From NCBI RefSeq assembly GCF_051106095.1, contig NC_135783.1:193434947-193498946 (forward strand): 64,000 bases of DNA, read 5' to 3'. The position numbers were made by a program, and so were the translations under genes. The DNA comes from Pogona vitticeps (lineage: Eukaryota; Chordata; Lepidosauria; Squamata; Agamidae). Under the pieces are notes generated by a model. It was given only the letters and a program-made list of their open reading frames with translations, made no database searches and had not been told where the DNA came from. Shown piece by piece: positions 1 to 12,099 of the stretch (within the stretch, counting starts at the first letter, position 1; the number at the start of each line of letters is the position of its first letter).

Positions 1-182
1 GCCTTATATCGTAGTAGTTATATTTATATTTCTACCCTCCACATCCCTCTGAGGATTAACCTCTACAAATCATAAGGCACAATTCCAACTGGTCACACCA
101 TCGCTGCTTCATTAACTCCAGATTCCCCAGCTATTTACTCTCACTTATAGTTGACAAACTCTGACCATGGCATGATTTAGCC

Positions 183-318
183 CAGTGGTTCTTAACCTCT
201 GTTACTCAGGTGTTTTTGAACTGCAACTCCCAGAAACGTCAGCCAGCAGAGCTGATGGTGAAGGCTTCTGGGAGTTGCAGTCCAAAAACATCTGAGTAAC
301 AAAGGTTAAGAACCACTG
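183..318. mobile_element. Foldback hAT-like MITE
   Basis: The element starts CAGTGGTTCTTAACC and ends GGTTAAGAACCACTG, and its two halves pair along almost the whole 136 bases, including an internal ACTGCAACTCCCAGAA arm. This terminal motif is typical of hAT-Charlie type non-autonomous elements. No clean 8-bp target duplication is visible. It carries no coding sequence. Confidence 0.7.
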
Positions 319-899
319 TCAGTTTAAAATATAAAAGAAACAGCCATTTCCAAAAGCAGAATAAAAGAAAACACTGCAATATCCCAATTCCAGCGCTTGT
401 GATGCCAGCAAATAAATGTAAAACATATGAATTATGAACTACTGTACCAAGTCTAGTATCCTACAACACGACATTTTGCCAGAGCCACCTCTGTCGGCCG
501 AAACTAACGTTACCACCTGAAATATTAAAAGCTGATCCTTCAGATATGAACAGCTCCCATGGTCAGCCACCTGGGTCAACCCAAGGCAGTGTTGTTTCAA
601 AATATGGAACATGTTTACAATCACTCTGGGTCAGAGGAAGACAGAGAAGTTCAATTAACACAAGTTTCCTTGTTGCTATTTATTCCTGCATTCCTTCATT
701 TATTGATTTTTTAAATCATATTTATAGGCCTTTTTCTTCCAATCAGGGGACTCACAGTATCAAAAAGAACAGAATTAAAAACACAATAAATTATATATTA
801 GAAAACAATTGAGCTATAAAACTCATCAAAATACACTGAACGATTAAAATATGTAAAACGTTAAAAACGATCTCAGCTGAAAAAAATGGCATTCAGGGA

Positions 900-1275
900 T
901 TCTGTCATGATTTTTAAAAGCTTGCCTGAAAAGGTGGGTCTTCAGCTGTCGGAGGAAGGATAGAAGGGAAGAGGTCAGCCTGACCTCCCGAGGGAGAGCC
1001 TTCCATAACCCGGGAGCTGCCACAGAGAAGGCCCTCTCTCGTGTCCCCCATCAGCTGTGACTGCGCCGGCAATGGGACCAAGAGGCGGCTCTCCTCTGAT
1101 GATCTTAAGAGCCGTAAATCCCCAGCAGATATGGAGTCCTACTGTAAATGGCCCCGTTCAGCAGTCTGTCAGCTTGCTGCTGTTTGGACTAGCTGAAGTT
1201 CCAGAATTGTCTTCAAAGGCAGCCCCACTTACGAGTGTGTTAGAGTAATCCAGGTGCGATGTCACTAAGACTCAT
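900..1275 (-). mobile_element. L2-type LINE, 3' part of a split copy
   Basis: Read on the minus strand this segment encodes the usual C-terminal end of an L2-like reverse transcriptase ORF. VTSHLDYSNTL stands for the family's VTSRLDYCN motif, and AFSVAAPGLWKALPREV followed by LSFLRQLKTHLFRQA matches the family ending. The frame is interrupted, so this is a dead LINE fragment. The preceding piece of the same ORF lies at 2560-2755, so the copy appears split by an inserted LTR-like sequence. Confidence 0.7.
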
Positions 1276-2559
1276 ATCATTGCCCTCCCAACCCCAGAAT
1301 AAAGACACAAGAGAATAATATGGGTTAAATACGGGCCACACTTTATTGATTTAAATTCAAATTTGCCATCCTTTGGCAAAAAGGAGGGGGCCTGCTGTAG
1401 TGCGGAAACAGGTAAATGGCAGAGGTATCCAAATACCCCTTGATCAGCAAATGGGTGAATCCCCAGCCCCAGGGGTCTTAAAGACAGCAGGAACCCGGCC
1501 GGCCGCTAATAAACACCCCCAGACCTCAAGCCATCTTTAGTTGATGACTGTTGTTCCAGAAGTGGCCAAGTGCATCTTCCCTGTAATTACAGTGGTGCCT
1601 CGCTTAACGAGCACCCCGTACAACGATGAATTCGCATAGCGATCCCTTTTCTGGGATCGCTAATGCGAAGGCATCGCGTCGGCCCCAATGGGCAAAATTC
1701 GCATAGCGAAGACCTTCGCTTTGCGACCCGCAGATCAGCTGTTCAGCGGGTCCAAAATGGCCGCCAGAACACCCGAAATGGCCGTGGGCAGCGTTTTCGC
1801 GCCCTTGGTAAGCGAGGGGAGGGTGTGAAAACGCTGTGCGCAGCCATTTCCGGTGTTCCGGCGGCCATTTTGGACCCGCCGAACAGCTGATCCACGGTCT
1901 CGCTGCGGCCGAAATGGCCGCGCGTAGCATTTTTGCGCCCTCCCTTCGCTTACTGAGGGCGCGAAAATGGCTGCCGGACCCGGAAAACATCGCTGTACGG
2001 TGAGTTTTCTGCCAATTTGGAACGCATTAAACGATGTTTAATGCATTCCAATGGCTTTTTTTTGATCCGTACAGCGATGTTTTCGCATAGCGAAGGTTAA
2101 TCTGGAACGGATTAACCTCGCTATGCGAGGCACCACTGTATACTATCTGCAGTGTCAGGAGGCCGGATGCGCTGTTGGCTTACCTGAAATTACATTGGGA
2201 CACACTGGAAAATACTTGTTTTTTTTCTGCACTACCCGCCAGTGTGACCAACAGTTCCACCGAAAATGCCAGCATCCTTTTTCCAGTGTGGGATAGGCGA
2301 AAAATCCCCCCATCCAAAGGACAATCAGGATGAAGGTTAAAAATTCCTATCCAGTGCCTTAAAGGAGACCAGAAAAACTCACACTAGAAATATTGCAGAC
2401 GGGTGCATGCCTGAAAAAGAAGAGGACAGTGCAAGGAGGGAACATCCCTTAAATAACCTAGTGTTCCCTCCCTCGGCCTTGTAGCTCTTGGAGGCTAGCT
2501 AGTCCCACGTTATCTGGGGTGCAGGGCAAAGAGTCAGCCACGCTGTTCGAAGTCTTTCA
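1276..2559 (-). mobile_element. Probable solo LTR fossil splitting the LINE
   Basis: This sequence separates two pieces of one L2-type LINE, so it is best explained as an insertion. Read on the minus strand it begins near a TG end, has a TTATTTAAGG-like TATA region, and carries an AATAAA signal shortly before its far end, as LTRs do. No internal retroviral coding region is seen. A Tigger-like MITE (1590-2138) lies inside it. The ends and the LTR family are uncertain; it is a decayed fossil older than that MITE. Confidence 0.4.
1590..2138. mobile_element. Tigger-like palindromic MITE, copy 1
   Basis: The terminal inverted repeats read CAGTGGTGCCTCGC and GCGAGGCACCACTG and are bounded by TA on both sides, as expected for Tc1/mariner-superfamily (Tigger/pogo branch) insertion. 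Most of the interior also pairs with itself, with repeated AAAATGGC/GCCATTTT and TTCGCATAGCGA-type words. There is no transposase ORF, so it is non-autonomous. It is the longest of the uninterrupted copies of this subfamily in the window and is CpG-rich inside an AT-rich intron. Confidence 0.8.
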
Positions 2560-2755
2560 GACTCAACAGCGGCTGCAGCATTGCAGCCAAATCAGACATC
2601 TCAACAGACAGGTACAGCTGGCATACCCGTTTTAACTGTGCAAAGGCGCTCCTGGCAGCTGGCAAAATCTGGGCATCCAGGTAAAGAGATGAATCCAGGA
2701 GTGCATTCAAACTGTGAAGAGTGGTGAGAAAAACCGCACCTCGAAACATCTATAC
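2560..2755 (-). mobile_element. L2-type LINE, 5' part of a split copy
   Basis: The minus-strand translation contains LHSLNALLDSSLYLDAQ, then ARSAFAQLKRVCQL and MSDLAAML, a run typical of the reverse transcriptase C-terminal region of L2/Rex-like LINEs just before the VTSRLDYCN motif. The continuation is found at 900-1275 in the same orientation. Five-prime truncated and non-functional. Confidence 0.65.
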
Positions 2756-3170
2756 ACCTGTGCCTATGCCCAGTTTTGTTCCATTTCCCTTTTATCCCTC
2801 ACAGTCCCAGAGTTGATAGCTGTGTGCTTCCAGAACTCACACTCACATGTACACAGATACTGAAAATGGAATAGATAGCTGTGGGTCTATCTCTTTCATC
2901 TTCCAGAAACTTTTATTTCTCAACAAATGCTCAGTTTATAAAACTACAACCATGGCTTCAGCATTGCAAACACATTTCTTATGAGAATCGCATCACAATT
3001 TATAATGCTATACTGCATCTTGCAAATACTGTAATGCTTCTCTCGGAAAGTGTATTGTTCTTGCATTTTTGAAATAAAAATCTCCTGAGAAGCAAACCTG
3101 ATAAGAGTGTGAGTTTGAGGGATAAATCCACTAAAACGTGCTATTTCCAAAGTTAAGAAATCCCTTATAC

Positions 3171-3330
3171 TGGTGTTTCCCAACTTGGGGGTTGTGACAC
3201 CTCCCCCCAAGGGGGTTGCAAAGCATTTTCTGGGAGGTTGTGGCTCACCTTAAATGTTTTGTAGGTCTTGTTACATAATTTCTCCCTTGATCTTTCAGAG
3301 CGGGATAATAAAGTTAGCAAATACATATGA
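3171..3330. mobile_element. hAT-Charlie-like fragment
   Basis: The start TGTTTCCCAACTTGGGGG, followed by AGGGGGTTGCAAAGC, resembles the terminal region of MER5-like hAT elements. The far end was not recognised, so the right boundary is approximate. Confidence 0.35.
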
Positions 3331-6300
3331 AAAACAGGCCCTTTGAAACAGTTTCAGCTTTCTGAGAAGGGATGACTGTACCCCATTAAAGTGCCTATAT
3401 ATGTCTGGAGACAGCACTTGTTAACAATCAGGGAGGACTCATTCAATTAATCCATTCATGTTTCTCCACAGCAGGCACTGCAGCCATCATTTATGTTAAT
3501 TAAATATAACATTCACACTATCAAGTTCTCAAGACAAAAAGCAACTACAGGAACAAACACTACAGGCATAGCCAAAAGAAAATTACAAACATATAAAATT
3601 AACTGCTCAGGCAACTGCCAAATGCTTCATAACAAGTCAACTAATTTCCATCCAGGTAATGCAAACAGAGGCCTTGTTTTAAATCAGGGTGTCCAACCTG
3701 GAGCGCTCAAGCCACACAAAGACAACGGTCTGATCTCATAGAGGCAGGGATGTGCGTTTCTGGAAACATTTCCAGGATTCTCAACAGAGCATAATCTGAT
3801 TTAGCCTGTTTATTTAGCCTATATTTACTGACTTTTTTTTTAAGGTCCCAAGAACTCGTAAGTAGCTGGAAATCTTTGGTATAAAGCTTACGAATGTCAG
3901 GAATCTGGAAATAGGGATTTTCATCAGCTGTTCATTCCTTCTTCGCCTTATTTTCCTCCCAGTGATCCTAGAGGATTCTGCGAGTTAAACTTGTTTTGCA
4001 CATGATAACAAAACGTTAATAAAGGGTGCAAGTTTTATAATTTGCACTCTTTAAAATTACAGTCTTCAGGTCTTCCAGGTTTTGAGAGGGTCCAGATCTT
4101 TTCTGCTACTGGCCTTTATTTTTCCAAGCTCTGTAAAATTTTAGTCATAACAATGTCAATCAGTGGAGTGGCAACTTGCCAGATTTCAATTTATAAACCT
4201 CCTGGAATTACAGAAAGTGCAGAAATAATACAATTTCTCATTGAAAAATAATTCTTGGATCTCTAAACTTTTGGGCCTCCAGCAGGTTAAGATTTTTTCC
4301 TATATGTTGACGTGATTTTAGAATTGCTTACACTCTAGTCTTTTAATTACATATCCTGTTAAAATACTTCACATAGATTTGACTTAACTAAGAGTTTAAC
4401 TTAGAAAATATGCCTTTGTATAACACTTTTTAATGATTTTTTTCTTTAACACTGGAGATACAGTCTTATTATTTCATTTCGAAGTAACATATACATTTTT
4501 GCTAGAGCAAACGTTTTGTTAGGTTAATGACTTATATTTCTCACTTAGTTCATTAATTTTTTACAGGTACATTCCTGTAACACTGTATTTGGTTTTTATA
4601 GTTACTTTTTTGGATATTCATCAGAGGTTTATGCTTGCATATGCCTATCCAATAAAAGGAAGAAAAATAAAATAGGCTTTTTTGATGTTCAGTTTATCTG
4701 TCTTGCATGGGGAAAATAAATTAGAAAGCTATTCAGAAGAAGTGAGAATTTAATCCATGCCCATCTCTAGTGGAAATCCTTGTCTGGGTCATGGAGCCCT
4801 GTGGCCTTTCTAAAATGACTCTTGCTTATTTCAATAGAACTAATTTCAAAGTCTTTGCTTCCAGGCAATCCAGAGATATATACAGTAAATGAGTCACATC
4901 ATTCTAAAAATAACAAGGGGATTCAAATAGTTTTAACACCATTGATTTTCCTTTCCCTGCAGCCTAATCAATCTCCACAGCCTCTGAGCTAAAACATCTA
5001 CAGTATGCATAAAAACAGAGGAGCAAAATAGCCACTCAGCACCAAACCCACCAACCGAGAACTACTGGAGGAAATTCTAATGACCCTTAAAGGCTTTGCT
5101 GTTGCTGAAGGCCCAGGCAGTTTCACAAAAGGGGCAGCTACCTGGACGGACCTATAAATCACAACATCTGGTGATTTAAAAATGGGGAGACACATTGTTT
5201 AGCATGGCCCTTGAAACTCCTACCAAGCACAAAACATTCCATTTATTGTAGGCGGCCATATTCTTAATTTCTCCTCTTCTTCGATTTTGGCATCCGAGGT
5301 AGAAATGGGAGAATTATCAAGTCCCTGGTAGGCTATCGACCTGTACACAGTTGGCAAGGGGACTATGCTCAGAGTGGTAGGTCACAAATTGTGCAAATCT
5401 AGGGTAAAGCCATGTTAAGATACTTTAAGCTACTGAATCCAGACCCCTGCTGGATGCAGGAAATCCAGTGTTAGACACTGCCATCTTCCACAAATCCAAG
5501 CCATCATTCTAAGGAAATGGCTCTAGAGTTGAGAACAACTCTTGCCACCAAGGCATTTCTCCCAATGTTCAGCTAACATCCTGCCTTCAGTGCCATAAGG
5601 CTGCTGGATTGCATCTTTACTCCACTCTGTTTGACAGACCTCTGCGTTTGTCATATTTGAAAGGTATTTCTAGATCTCTATTCCCTCTTCTCCTCTCCAG
5701 GTTCATGCAGGTCTACCACCAGGCAAAGTCATATCACCACCTCAAGCAGCAAGCAAGCCACGCTAGAGGTCCATGTTGCACCACCTGCATATAGTATTCT
5801 GCTCTGGCCTATCCTTGCTGCCTTCAGTGGAACATCCTCCCTTGTTACTAGTGCTGGAGTAAAAATCAACTGGAAATCCAACCAGCTTTTACATGTGGAC
5901 TGTGAGTGAAGGTGATGTTATCCTTCATTTCACACCATGCAAGCTTGTGGCCAAACTTTAATTCTTTCAACCTTTCTCCTTCTGTTTTTTTCCTCCCCTT
6001 CATCTTCAGTGCCCTTCACTGAACCTGTTCTAATATGACAAAAAGCAAAGAAAGAACAGAATAAGCCCCACTGGAGCTGAAAACACAGAAGATCTTATGA
6101 CATAGAAAATACAGCTCGGCTGATGCAGCTCAAAATTGCAATAGACCTTTTTTGTAGCCTCAGCCCAATGCTGACTGATGTTCAGACTGCAATCAATAAA
6201 GTCCTAAAATCCTGTTTTAACCCATGCCATGCATATGATTCCCTGCACCTACACATGTTTGCATTTGTCTCTTCTAAATGTCATTTCGATGATTTCAGCC

Positions 6301-6409
6301 CCTTCTCCATACTGCTAAGGTCATTCCGAATGTTATTCCACCTTCTGAAATACTACCAATCCCTTCTCAAACTCTTCTTGTTGGAAGTGGAAAAACAGAA
6401 TTTAATTTT

Positions 6410-7080
6410 AGGGTTCTTGGCTCCTCTGGCAAAGAGGAAAAATGGTTGGAGAGAACCCATACATGCAAGTGACTGGCAAATATAAGTAAGAGGTTTATTG
6501 GAGAAAAAGGAACAAAAGGGAAAGGCAGAGCCTAACGAAGCAGAGTGCGGTCCACCCATGACTGAAACCAAGCAGCTCAGAGTTGACAAAAGATCCATAC
6601 GTACATTATAGAGGTGTTCATCAAAACAATGGCATAAGTGATGCTGTCACTCTTGGGGCTCTTGCTAAGCATCCTTGTTTAAAGTTTGCAATCGTTTTTA
6701 CCTTTTGCAATAGTTACATTGCTGTATAGATGGCATCAGACAATGTCCTCAGGTTTTACCCCCGATCATGTCCGTAGCCTTTGAGAATAGGCCGTTATGT
6801 ATCCTTTGCCTTCTCTTGCTGACCTAGCCCTTATCTTTAGGTGGTTTTTACTTCCCCTTTGGGCTTAGCAAGTTTACGCATGCTCTTTAGACCTTGTGTT
6901 TGTTCTTTCTGGCTACTCAGCAGATGATGTTTCCAAAGCCTTATTGTTTCTTGAGATATGCTTTGTGGGTGAGCTAATTCTAAGCTTTTAAAGTTAGACT
7001 AGCTAGACATTTGCATTCTGCGTAATAAATGGTTACTTAGAAGAAGAGAAAATGGGAGCAGTATATAAGATGTCCAACAT
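6410..7080 (-). mobile_element. Probable solo LTR fossil
   Basis: Read on the minus strand the segment begins TGTTGGACATC, followed closely by TATATACTGC, and has CCAATAAACCTCTTAC (a poly-A signal in an R/U5-like setting) near its other end. That order fits a solo LTR. There is no internal coding region and no certain target duplication, so family and exact ends are open. Treated as a fossil. Confidence 0.35.
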
Positions 7081-8203
7081 TCTGATTTGGGATCACTCCC
7101 AATTCTAATTTTTCTCGACCTCTCCATCTGAGGCATTAATACAAATCTTACTGAGTGCCAGGCTCAGGAGAGAGTCATAAGGCATACCACCCACTCAAAG
7201 ACCTAAATCTAAATGGCAGTCCCTGCTAGAAATAAAATTCCCTGGACTGCTGACTAATGTCACCATGTATGCACGCTCCATTCATTGAGGGCATCTGTTC
7301 TAGTGGGACTAAAGACAAGAGAGAGAGAGATCAAAAGATTTCTCCAGCTTGATAAGAAACCACTGGTAGCTCCACAGCTTAGTTTCAGTTTTCTGCCTAA
7401 CTATGACTCTGCCTGATGATTAAGCCTGCATTTAATCAGTCTGCTAACCAAAATATGAGGGGGAACATTATCAGATCCTTTCCACCTAGAGTATTCCTAC
7501 ACTCCATTAAGCTCATCTCATGTACAGTACAGCCCTGCCCAATTTATGCAGACTTCTATAAATAACTACATTATCAAGGTCCTTACATATGGACTTCTTT
7601 CTAGTCTTTTCACTGGGATCCAAATCAGGCCATCAAATCTTCATTGTTCCAGACCTTCCTTATCCCCCCTTTTTGAAGATTGGGCCAACATTTGCGTGAG
7701 GGAAAGTTTGTAAACCTCACTGAATCTCAACGATTTCTGTAAGGCAATGAATAAAGACTTCAAAGACACGCTAACAAGTTTTTAAGAGTATCCTAGCTTA
7801 CCAAATTCCATGTAACAGTTTATGGGAATTTCCTAAATCTGTTTCATAACTATCATGCAAAACAGTTCTACAGATTTCCTGCACAAACATTTTCCTTCCA
7901 ACACACCCTAATTTTTTTTATAATCAGTGTAACTTTTCTGTGTGCACAAAGGCATATAATACACAAAGGCATATAATAAACACACCTATTTTGCTGAGTG
8001 TTTCTAAATGCAGAGTATCTAAATAATCAGTTTTATGAGAACATTATGGGATGGATCCAGATTTAGCCATGCTTAAAATATATCTAAAGCACATCTGTTC
8101 TCTTTTTTTCAACATTACAGATTAGATCCAGACTAAACCAAGCCATTATTCAGTCCCACTAATTTCAACAGGTCTACTTTAATGATGGTAAAGTCTGTAT
8201 TTC

Positions 8204-11200
8204 CTTCATGGATTGCTGCCTTGTCGTGGCGAAGGGGCTTGAGTAACTCAGAGAAGCTATGGGCTATGCCGTGCAGGGACACCCAAGACGGACAGGACAT
8301 AGTGGAGAGTTCCGACTAAACGCAATCCACCTGGAGTAGGAAATGGCAAGCCACTCCAGTATCTTTGCCAAGAACGCCCCATGATCAGAAACAAAAGGCT
8401 AAAAGATATGACGCTGGAAGATGGGCCCCTCAGGTCGGAAGGCGTCCAACATGCTACTGAGGAAGAGTGGAGGACAAGTACAAGTAGCTCCAGAGCTAAT
8501 GAAGTGGTTGGGCCAAAGCCGAAAGGACGCTCAGCTGTGGACGTGCCTGGAAGTGAAAGGAAAATCCAATGCTGCAAAGAAAAATACTGCATAGGAACCT
8601 GGAATGTAAGATCTATGAACGTTGGGAAGCTGGAGGTGGTCAAACAGGAGATGGCAAGAATAAACATCGACATCCTGGGCATCAGTGAACTAAAATGGAC
8701 AGGAATGGGCGAATTCAGCTCAGATGATTATCATATCTACTATTGTGGGCAAGAATCCCATAGAAGGAATGGAGTAGCCCTCATAGTCAACAAAAGAGTG
8801 GGAAAAGCTGTAATGGGATACAATCTCAAAAATGATAGAATGATGTCAATACGAATCCAAGGCAGACCATTCAACATCACAATAATCCAAGTTTATGCAC
8901 CAACCAGCATTGCTGAGGAGACTGAAATTGAACAATTCTATGAAGATTTACAACACCTTCTAGAACTGACACCAAAGAAAGATGTTCTTCTCATTCTAGG
9001 GGACTGGAATGCTAAAGTAGGGAGCCAAGAGATAAAAGGAACAACAGGGAAGTTTGGCCTTGGAGTTCAGAACGAAGCAGGACAAAGGCTAATAGAGTTT
9101 TGTCAAGAGAATAAGCTGGTCATCACAAACACTCTTTTCCAACAACACAAGAGGCGACTCTATACATGGAAATCACCAGATGGGCAATATCGAAATCAGA
9201 TCGATTATATTCTCTGCAGCCAAAGATGGAGAAGCTCTATACAGTCAGCAAAAACAAGACCTGGAGCTGACTGCGGTTCTGATCATCAGCTTCTCATAGC
9301 AAAATTCAAGCTTAGACTGAAGAGATTAGGAAAAACCACTGGGCCACTCAGGTATAATCTAAACCAAATCCCTTATGAATACACAGTGGAAGTAAAGAAC
9401 AGATTTAAGGAACTAGATTTGGTGGACAGAGTGCCTGAAGAACTTTGGATAGAGGCTCGTAACATTGTCCAGGAGGCAGCAACGAAAACCATCCCAAAGA
9501 AAAGGAAATGCAAGAAAGCAAAGTGGCTGTCCAACGAGGCCTTAGAAATAGCAGAGAGGAGAAGGGAAACAAAATGCATGGGAGATAGGGAAAGTTACAG
9601 AAACTTGAATGCAGACTTCCAAAGAATAGCAAGGAGAGACAAGAGGGCCTTCTTAAATGAACAATGCAAAGAAATAGAGGAAGATAACAGAAAAGGAAAG
9701 ACCAGAGATCTGTTCAGGAAAATTGGACATATTAGAGGAACATTTTGCGCAAAGATGAACATGATAAAAGACAAAAATGGAAGGGACCTAACAGAAGCAG
9801 AAGACGTCAAGAAGAGGTGGCAAGAATACACAGAGGAATTATATCAGAAAGATTTGGATATCCCGGACAACCCAGACAATGTAGTTGCTGACCTTGAGCC
9901 AGACATCCTGGAGAGCGAAGTCAAGTGGGCCTTAGAAAGCCTGGCTAACAACAAGGCCAGTGGAGGTGATGGCATTCCAGTTGAACTATTTAAAATCTTG
10001 AAAGATGATGCTGTTAAGGTGCTACATTCAATATGCCAGCAAGTTTGGAAAACTCAACAGTGGCCAGAGGATTGGAAAAGATCAGTCTACATCCCAATCC
10101 CAAAGAAAGGCAGTGCCAAAGAATGCTCCAACTACCGTACAATTGCACTCATTTCGCACGCTAGCAAGGTTATGCTCAAAATCCTCCAAGGTAGGCTTCA
10201 GCAGTATGTGGACCGAGAACTCCCAGAAGTACAAGCTGGATTCCGAAGAGGCAGAGGAACTCGAGACCAAATTGCTAACTTGCGCTGGATTATGGAGAAA
10301 GCCAGAGAGTTCCAGAAAAATATCTACTTCTGCTTCATTGACTATGCGAAAGCCTTTGACTGTGTGGACCACAGCAAACTATGGCAAGTTCTTAAAGAAA
10401 TGGGAGTGCCTGACCACTTTATCTGTCTCCTGAGAAACCTATATGTGGGACAGGAAGCAACAGTTAGAACTGGTCATGGAACAACTGAGTGGTTCAAAAT
10501 TGGGAAAGGAGTACGGCAAGGCTGTATATTGTCCCCCAGCTTGTTTAACTTATATGCAGAATACATCATGCGGAAGGCTGGACTGGAAGAAACCCAAGCC
10601 GGAATTAAGATTGCCGGAAGAAATATCAACAACCTCCGATATGCAGATGATACCACTCTGATGGCAGAAAGTGAGGAGGAATTAAAGAACCTTGTAATGA
10701 GAGTGAAAGAGGAGAGTGCAAAAAACGGTCTGAAACTCAACATCAAAAAAACTAAGATCATGGCCACTGGTCCCATCACCTCCTGGGAAATAGAAGGGGA
10801 AGATATGGAGGCAGTGTCAAATTTTATCTTCCTGGGCTCCATGATCACTGCAGAGGGAGACAGCAGCCCTGAAATTAAAAGGCGCCTTCTTCTTGGGAGG
10901 AAAGCGATGACAAATCTTGACAGCATCTTGAAAAGCAGAGACATCACCTTGCCAACAAAAGTCCGAATAGTCAAAGCTATGGTTTTTCCTGTCGTGATGT
11001 ATGGAAGTGAGAGCTGGACCATAAAGAAAGCAGACCGCCGAAGAATTGATGCCTTTGAATTGTGGTGCTGGAGGAGACTCTTGAGAATCCCCTGGTCTGC
11101 AAGGAGAACAAACCTATCAGTTCTAAAGGAAATCAACCCTGAATGCTCACTTGAAGGACAGATCCTGAAGCTGAGGCTCCAGTACTTTGGCCATCTCATG

Positions 11201-11410
11201 AGAAGAAAAGAGTCCTTGGAAAAAACCTTGATGTTAGGAAGGTGTGATGGCAAGAGGAGAATGGGACGACCGAGGATGAGATGGCTGGACAGTGTCTGCG
11301 AAGCAACCAACATGAACCTGACACAACTCCGGGAGGCAGTAGAAGACAGGAGGGCCTGGCGTGCTCTGGTCCATGGGGTCACGAAGAGTCGGACACGACT
11401 AAACGACTAA
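8204..11410 (+). mobile_element. Full-length BovB (RTE) LINE, copy 1
   Basis: This is a complete BovB LINE in the antisense direction to ITGAV. It starts CTTCATGGATTGCTGCC, the same 5' end as the two other copies, has a leader of about 177 bases, one long ORF, and ends at the ORF stop in the family terminus CGGACACGACTAAACGACTAA (shown here in part). As usual for RTE-clade elements there is no ORF1 and practically no 3' UTR. This copy lacks the CA-repeat tail seen on copies 2 and 3, and no target duplication was found. It differs from copy 2 at about 17 of 1009 residues. Confidence 0.93.
8381..11410 (+). CDS. BovB endonuclease/reverse transcriptase, intact
   Basis: An open 1009-codon frame encodes the single BovB retrotransposition protein. 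An apurinic-type endonuclease domain spans roughly residues 66-310, with TWNVRS (N75), ELKW (E103), GDWNAKVG (D208, N210) and GSDH (D301, H302) all present. The reverse transcriptase spans about 500-800, with FIDYAKAFD (D654, D660), GVRQGCILSP near 710 and the YADD box at 754-757. The C-terminal part contains AFELWCWRRLLRIPW and ends in SRTRLND. Nothing essential looks missing, so the protein could be active; expression is not shown. The first methionine is used as start, though the conserved region only begins around residue 60, so a later start is possible. Confidence 0.93.
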   Translation: MIRNKRLKDMTLEDGPLRSEGVQHATEEEWRTSTSSSRANEVVGPKPKGRSAVDVPGSERKIQCCKEKYCIGTWNVRSMNVGKLEVVKQEMARINIDILGISELKWTGMGEFSSDDYHIYYCGQESHRRNGVALIVNKRVGKAVMGYNLKNDRMMSIRIQGRPFNITIIQVYAPTSIAEETEIEQFYEDLQHLLELTPKKDVLLILGDWNAKVGSQEIKGTTGKFGLGVQNEAGQRLIEFCQENKLVITNTLFQQHKRRLYTWKSPDGQYRNQIDYILCSQRWRSSIQSAKTRPGADCGSDHQLLIAKFKLRLKRLGKTTGPLRYNLNQIPYEYTVEVKNRFKELDLVDRVPEELWIEARNIVQEAATKTIPKKRKCKKAKWLSNEALEIAERRRETKCMGDRESYRNLNADFQRIARRDKRAFLNEQCKEIEEDNRKGKTRDLFRKIGHIRGTFCAKMNMIKDKNGRDLTEAEDVKKRWQEYTEELYQKDLDIPDNPDNVVADLEPDILESEVKWALESLANNKASGGDGIPVELFKILKDDAVKVLHSICQQVWKTQQWPEDWKRSVYIPIPKKGSAKECSNYRTIALISHASKVMLKILQGRLQQYVDRELPEVQAGFRRGRGTRDQIANLRWIMEKAREFQKNIYFCFIDYAKAFDCVDHSKLWQVLKEMGVPDHFICLLRNLYVGQEATVRTGHGTTEWFKIGKGVRQGCILSPSLFNLYAEYIMRKAGLEETQAGIKIAGRNINNLRYADDTTLMAESEEELKNLVMRVKEESAKNGLKLNIKKTKIMATGPITSWEIEGEDMEAVSNFIFLGSMITAEGDSSPEIKRRLLLGRKAMTNLDSILKSRDITLPTKVRIVKAMVFPVVMYGSESWTIKKADRRRIDAFELWCWRRLLRIPWSARRTNLSVLKEINPECSLEGQILKLRLQYFGHLMRRKESLEKTLMLGRCDGKRRMGRPRMRWLDSVCEATNMNLTQLREAVEDRRAWRALVHGVTKSRTRLND

Positions 11411-12099
11411 TCTAAGAATTAAGCACAGATCGGCCTGGCTGAAAGAGATGGGGGATCACCCACCAGGGCCAGGAAGGGATCAGAGGGAAAATTAATCACA
11501 TCCCAACCTTTGGTAATCTGGACGACTCCAAGGACTGAACCAGGCAAACCCCAAAGAAACAAAACAAGGCAAAAACATCTGCCACCTTAAAGACTAACTA
11601 TTATATTCTAACATGACCTACGGAAACAGACCTACGAAAACAGCATGAAAAGCTGAATGAAAGAACAGTTCAGCAAGCAGAACACGCTAAACTTTCATTG
11701 GCTCTTGGGTGTCCCGTACATCCGTGTGAAGTAATGCATGGCCTATGCTGTTTGAGGGCACTGTTGTAAACTTTCCTCGGGGAGACAGAAAACAGAGACC
11801 AGGCCTGAAGAAAAACGAGCTGGGGGAGAGAAGGGGTGGGGGAAGACTGGGGTCTCAGTTAAAACACAAGCAGAGGAGAGGAAAGAACAGGTAAAAGCAA
11901 ATAGGAAAGAGAAAGAAGAGGGCAGAGGGATCCCCGCGTGTTCTTGCAGGGGATCTAGCCAGTTTTGACCGCGGAGCCTTGGGCTGAGAAACGGGCTTGG
12001 GACTGTCGTTGTGAAGAAACGGGCCCTGGCAGCAGAAGCGCTGCATCCAGTGATGCCTAAAGAACCCCCAGGGCTGACATGCATGCCATCCATTCCGAT

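Noticed and set aside
1663-1990. Overlapping frames on both strands inside MITE copy 1
   Set aside because: The element is palindromic and CpG-rich, so frames mirror each other; there is no transposase similarity.
10474-11382. A 302-codon frame antisense to BovB copy 1, repeated at 46889-47797 and 52444-53352
   Set aside because: It is a shadow of the conserved reverse transcriptase frame on the other strand; it recurs only because the three LINEs are nearly identical.
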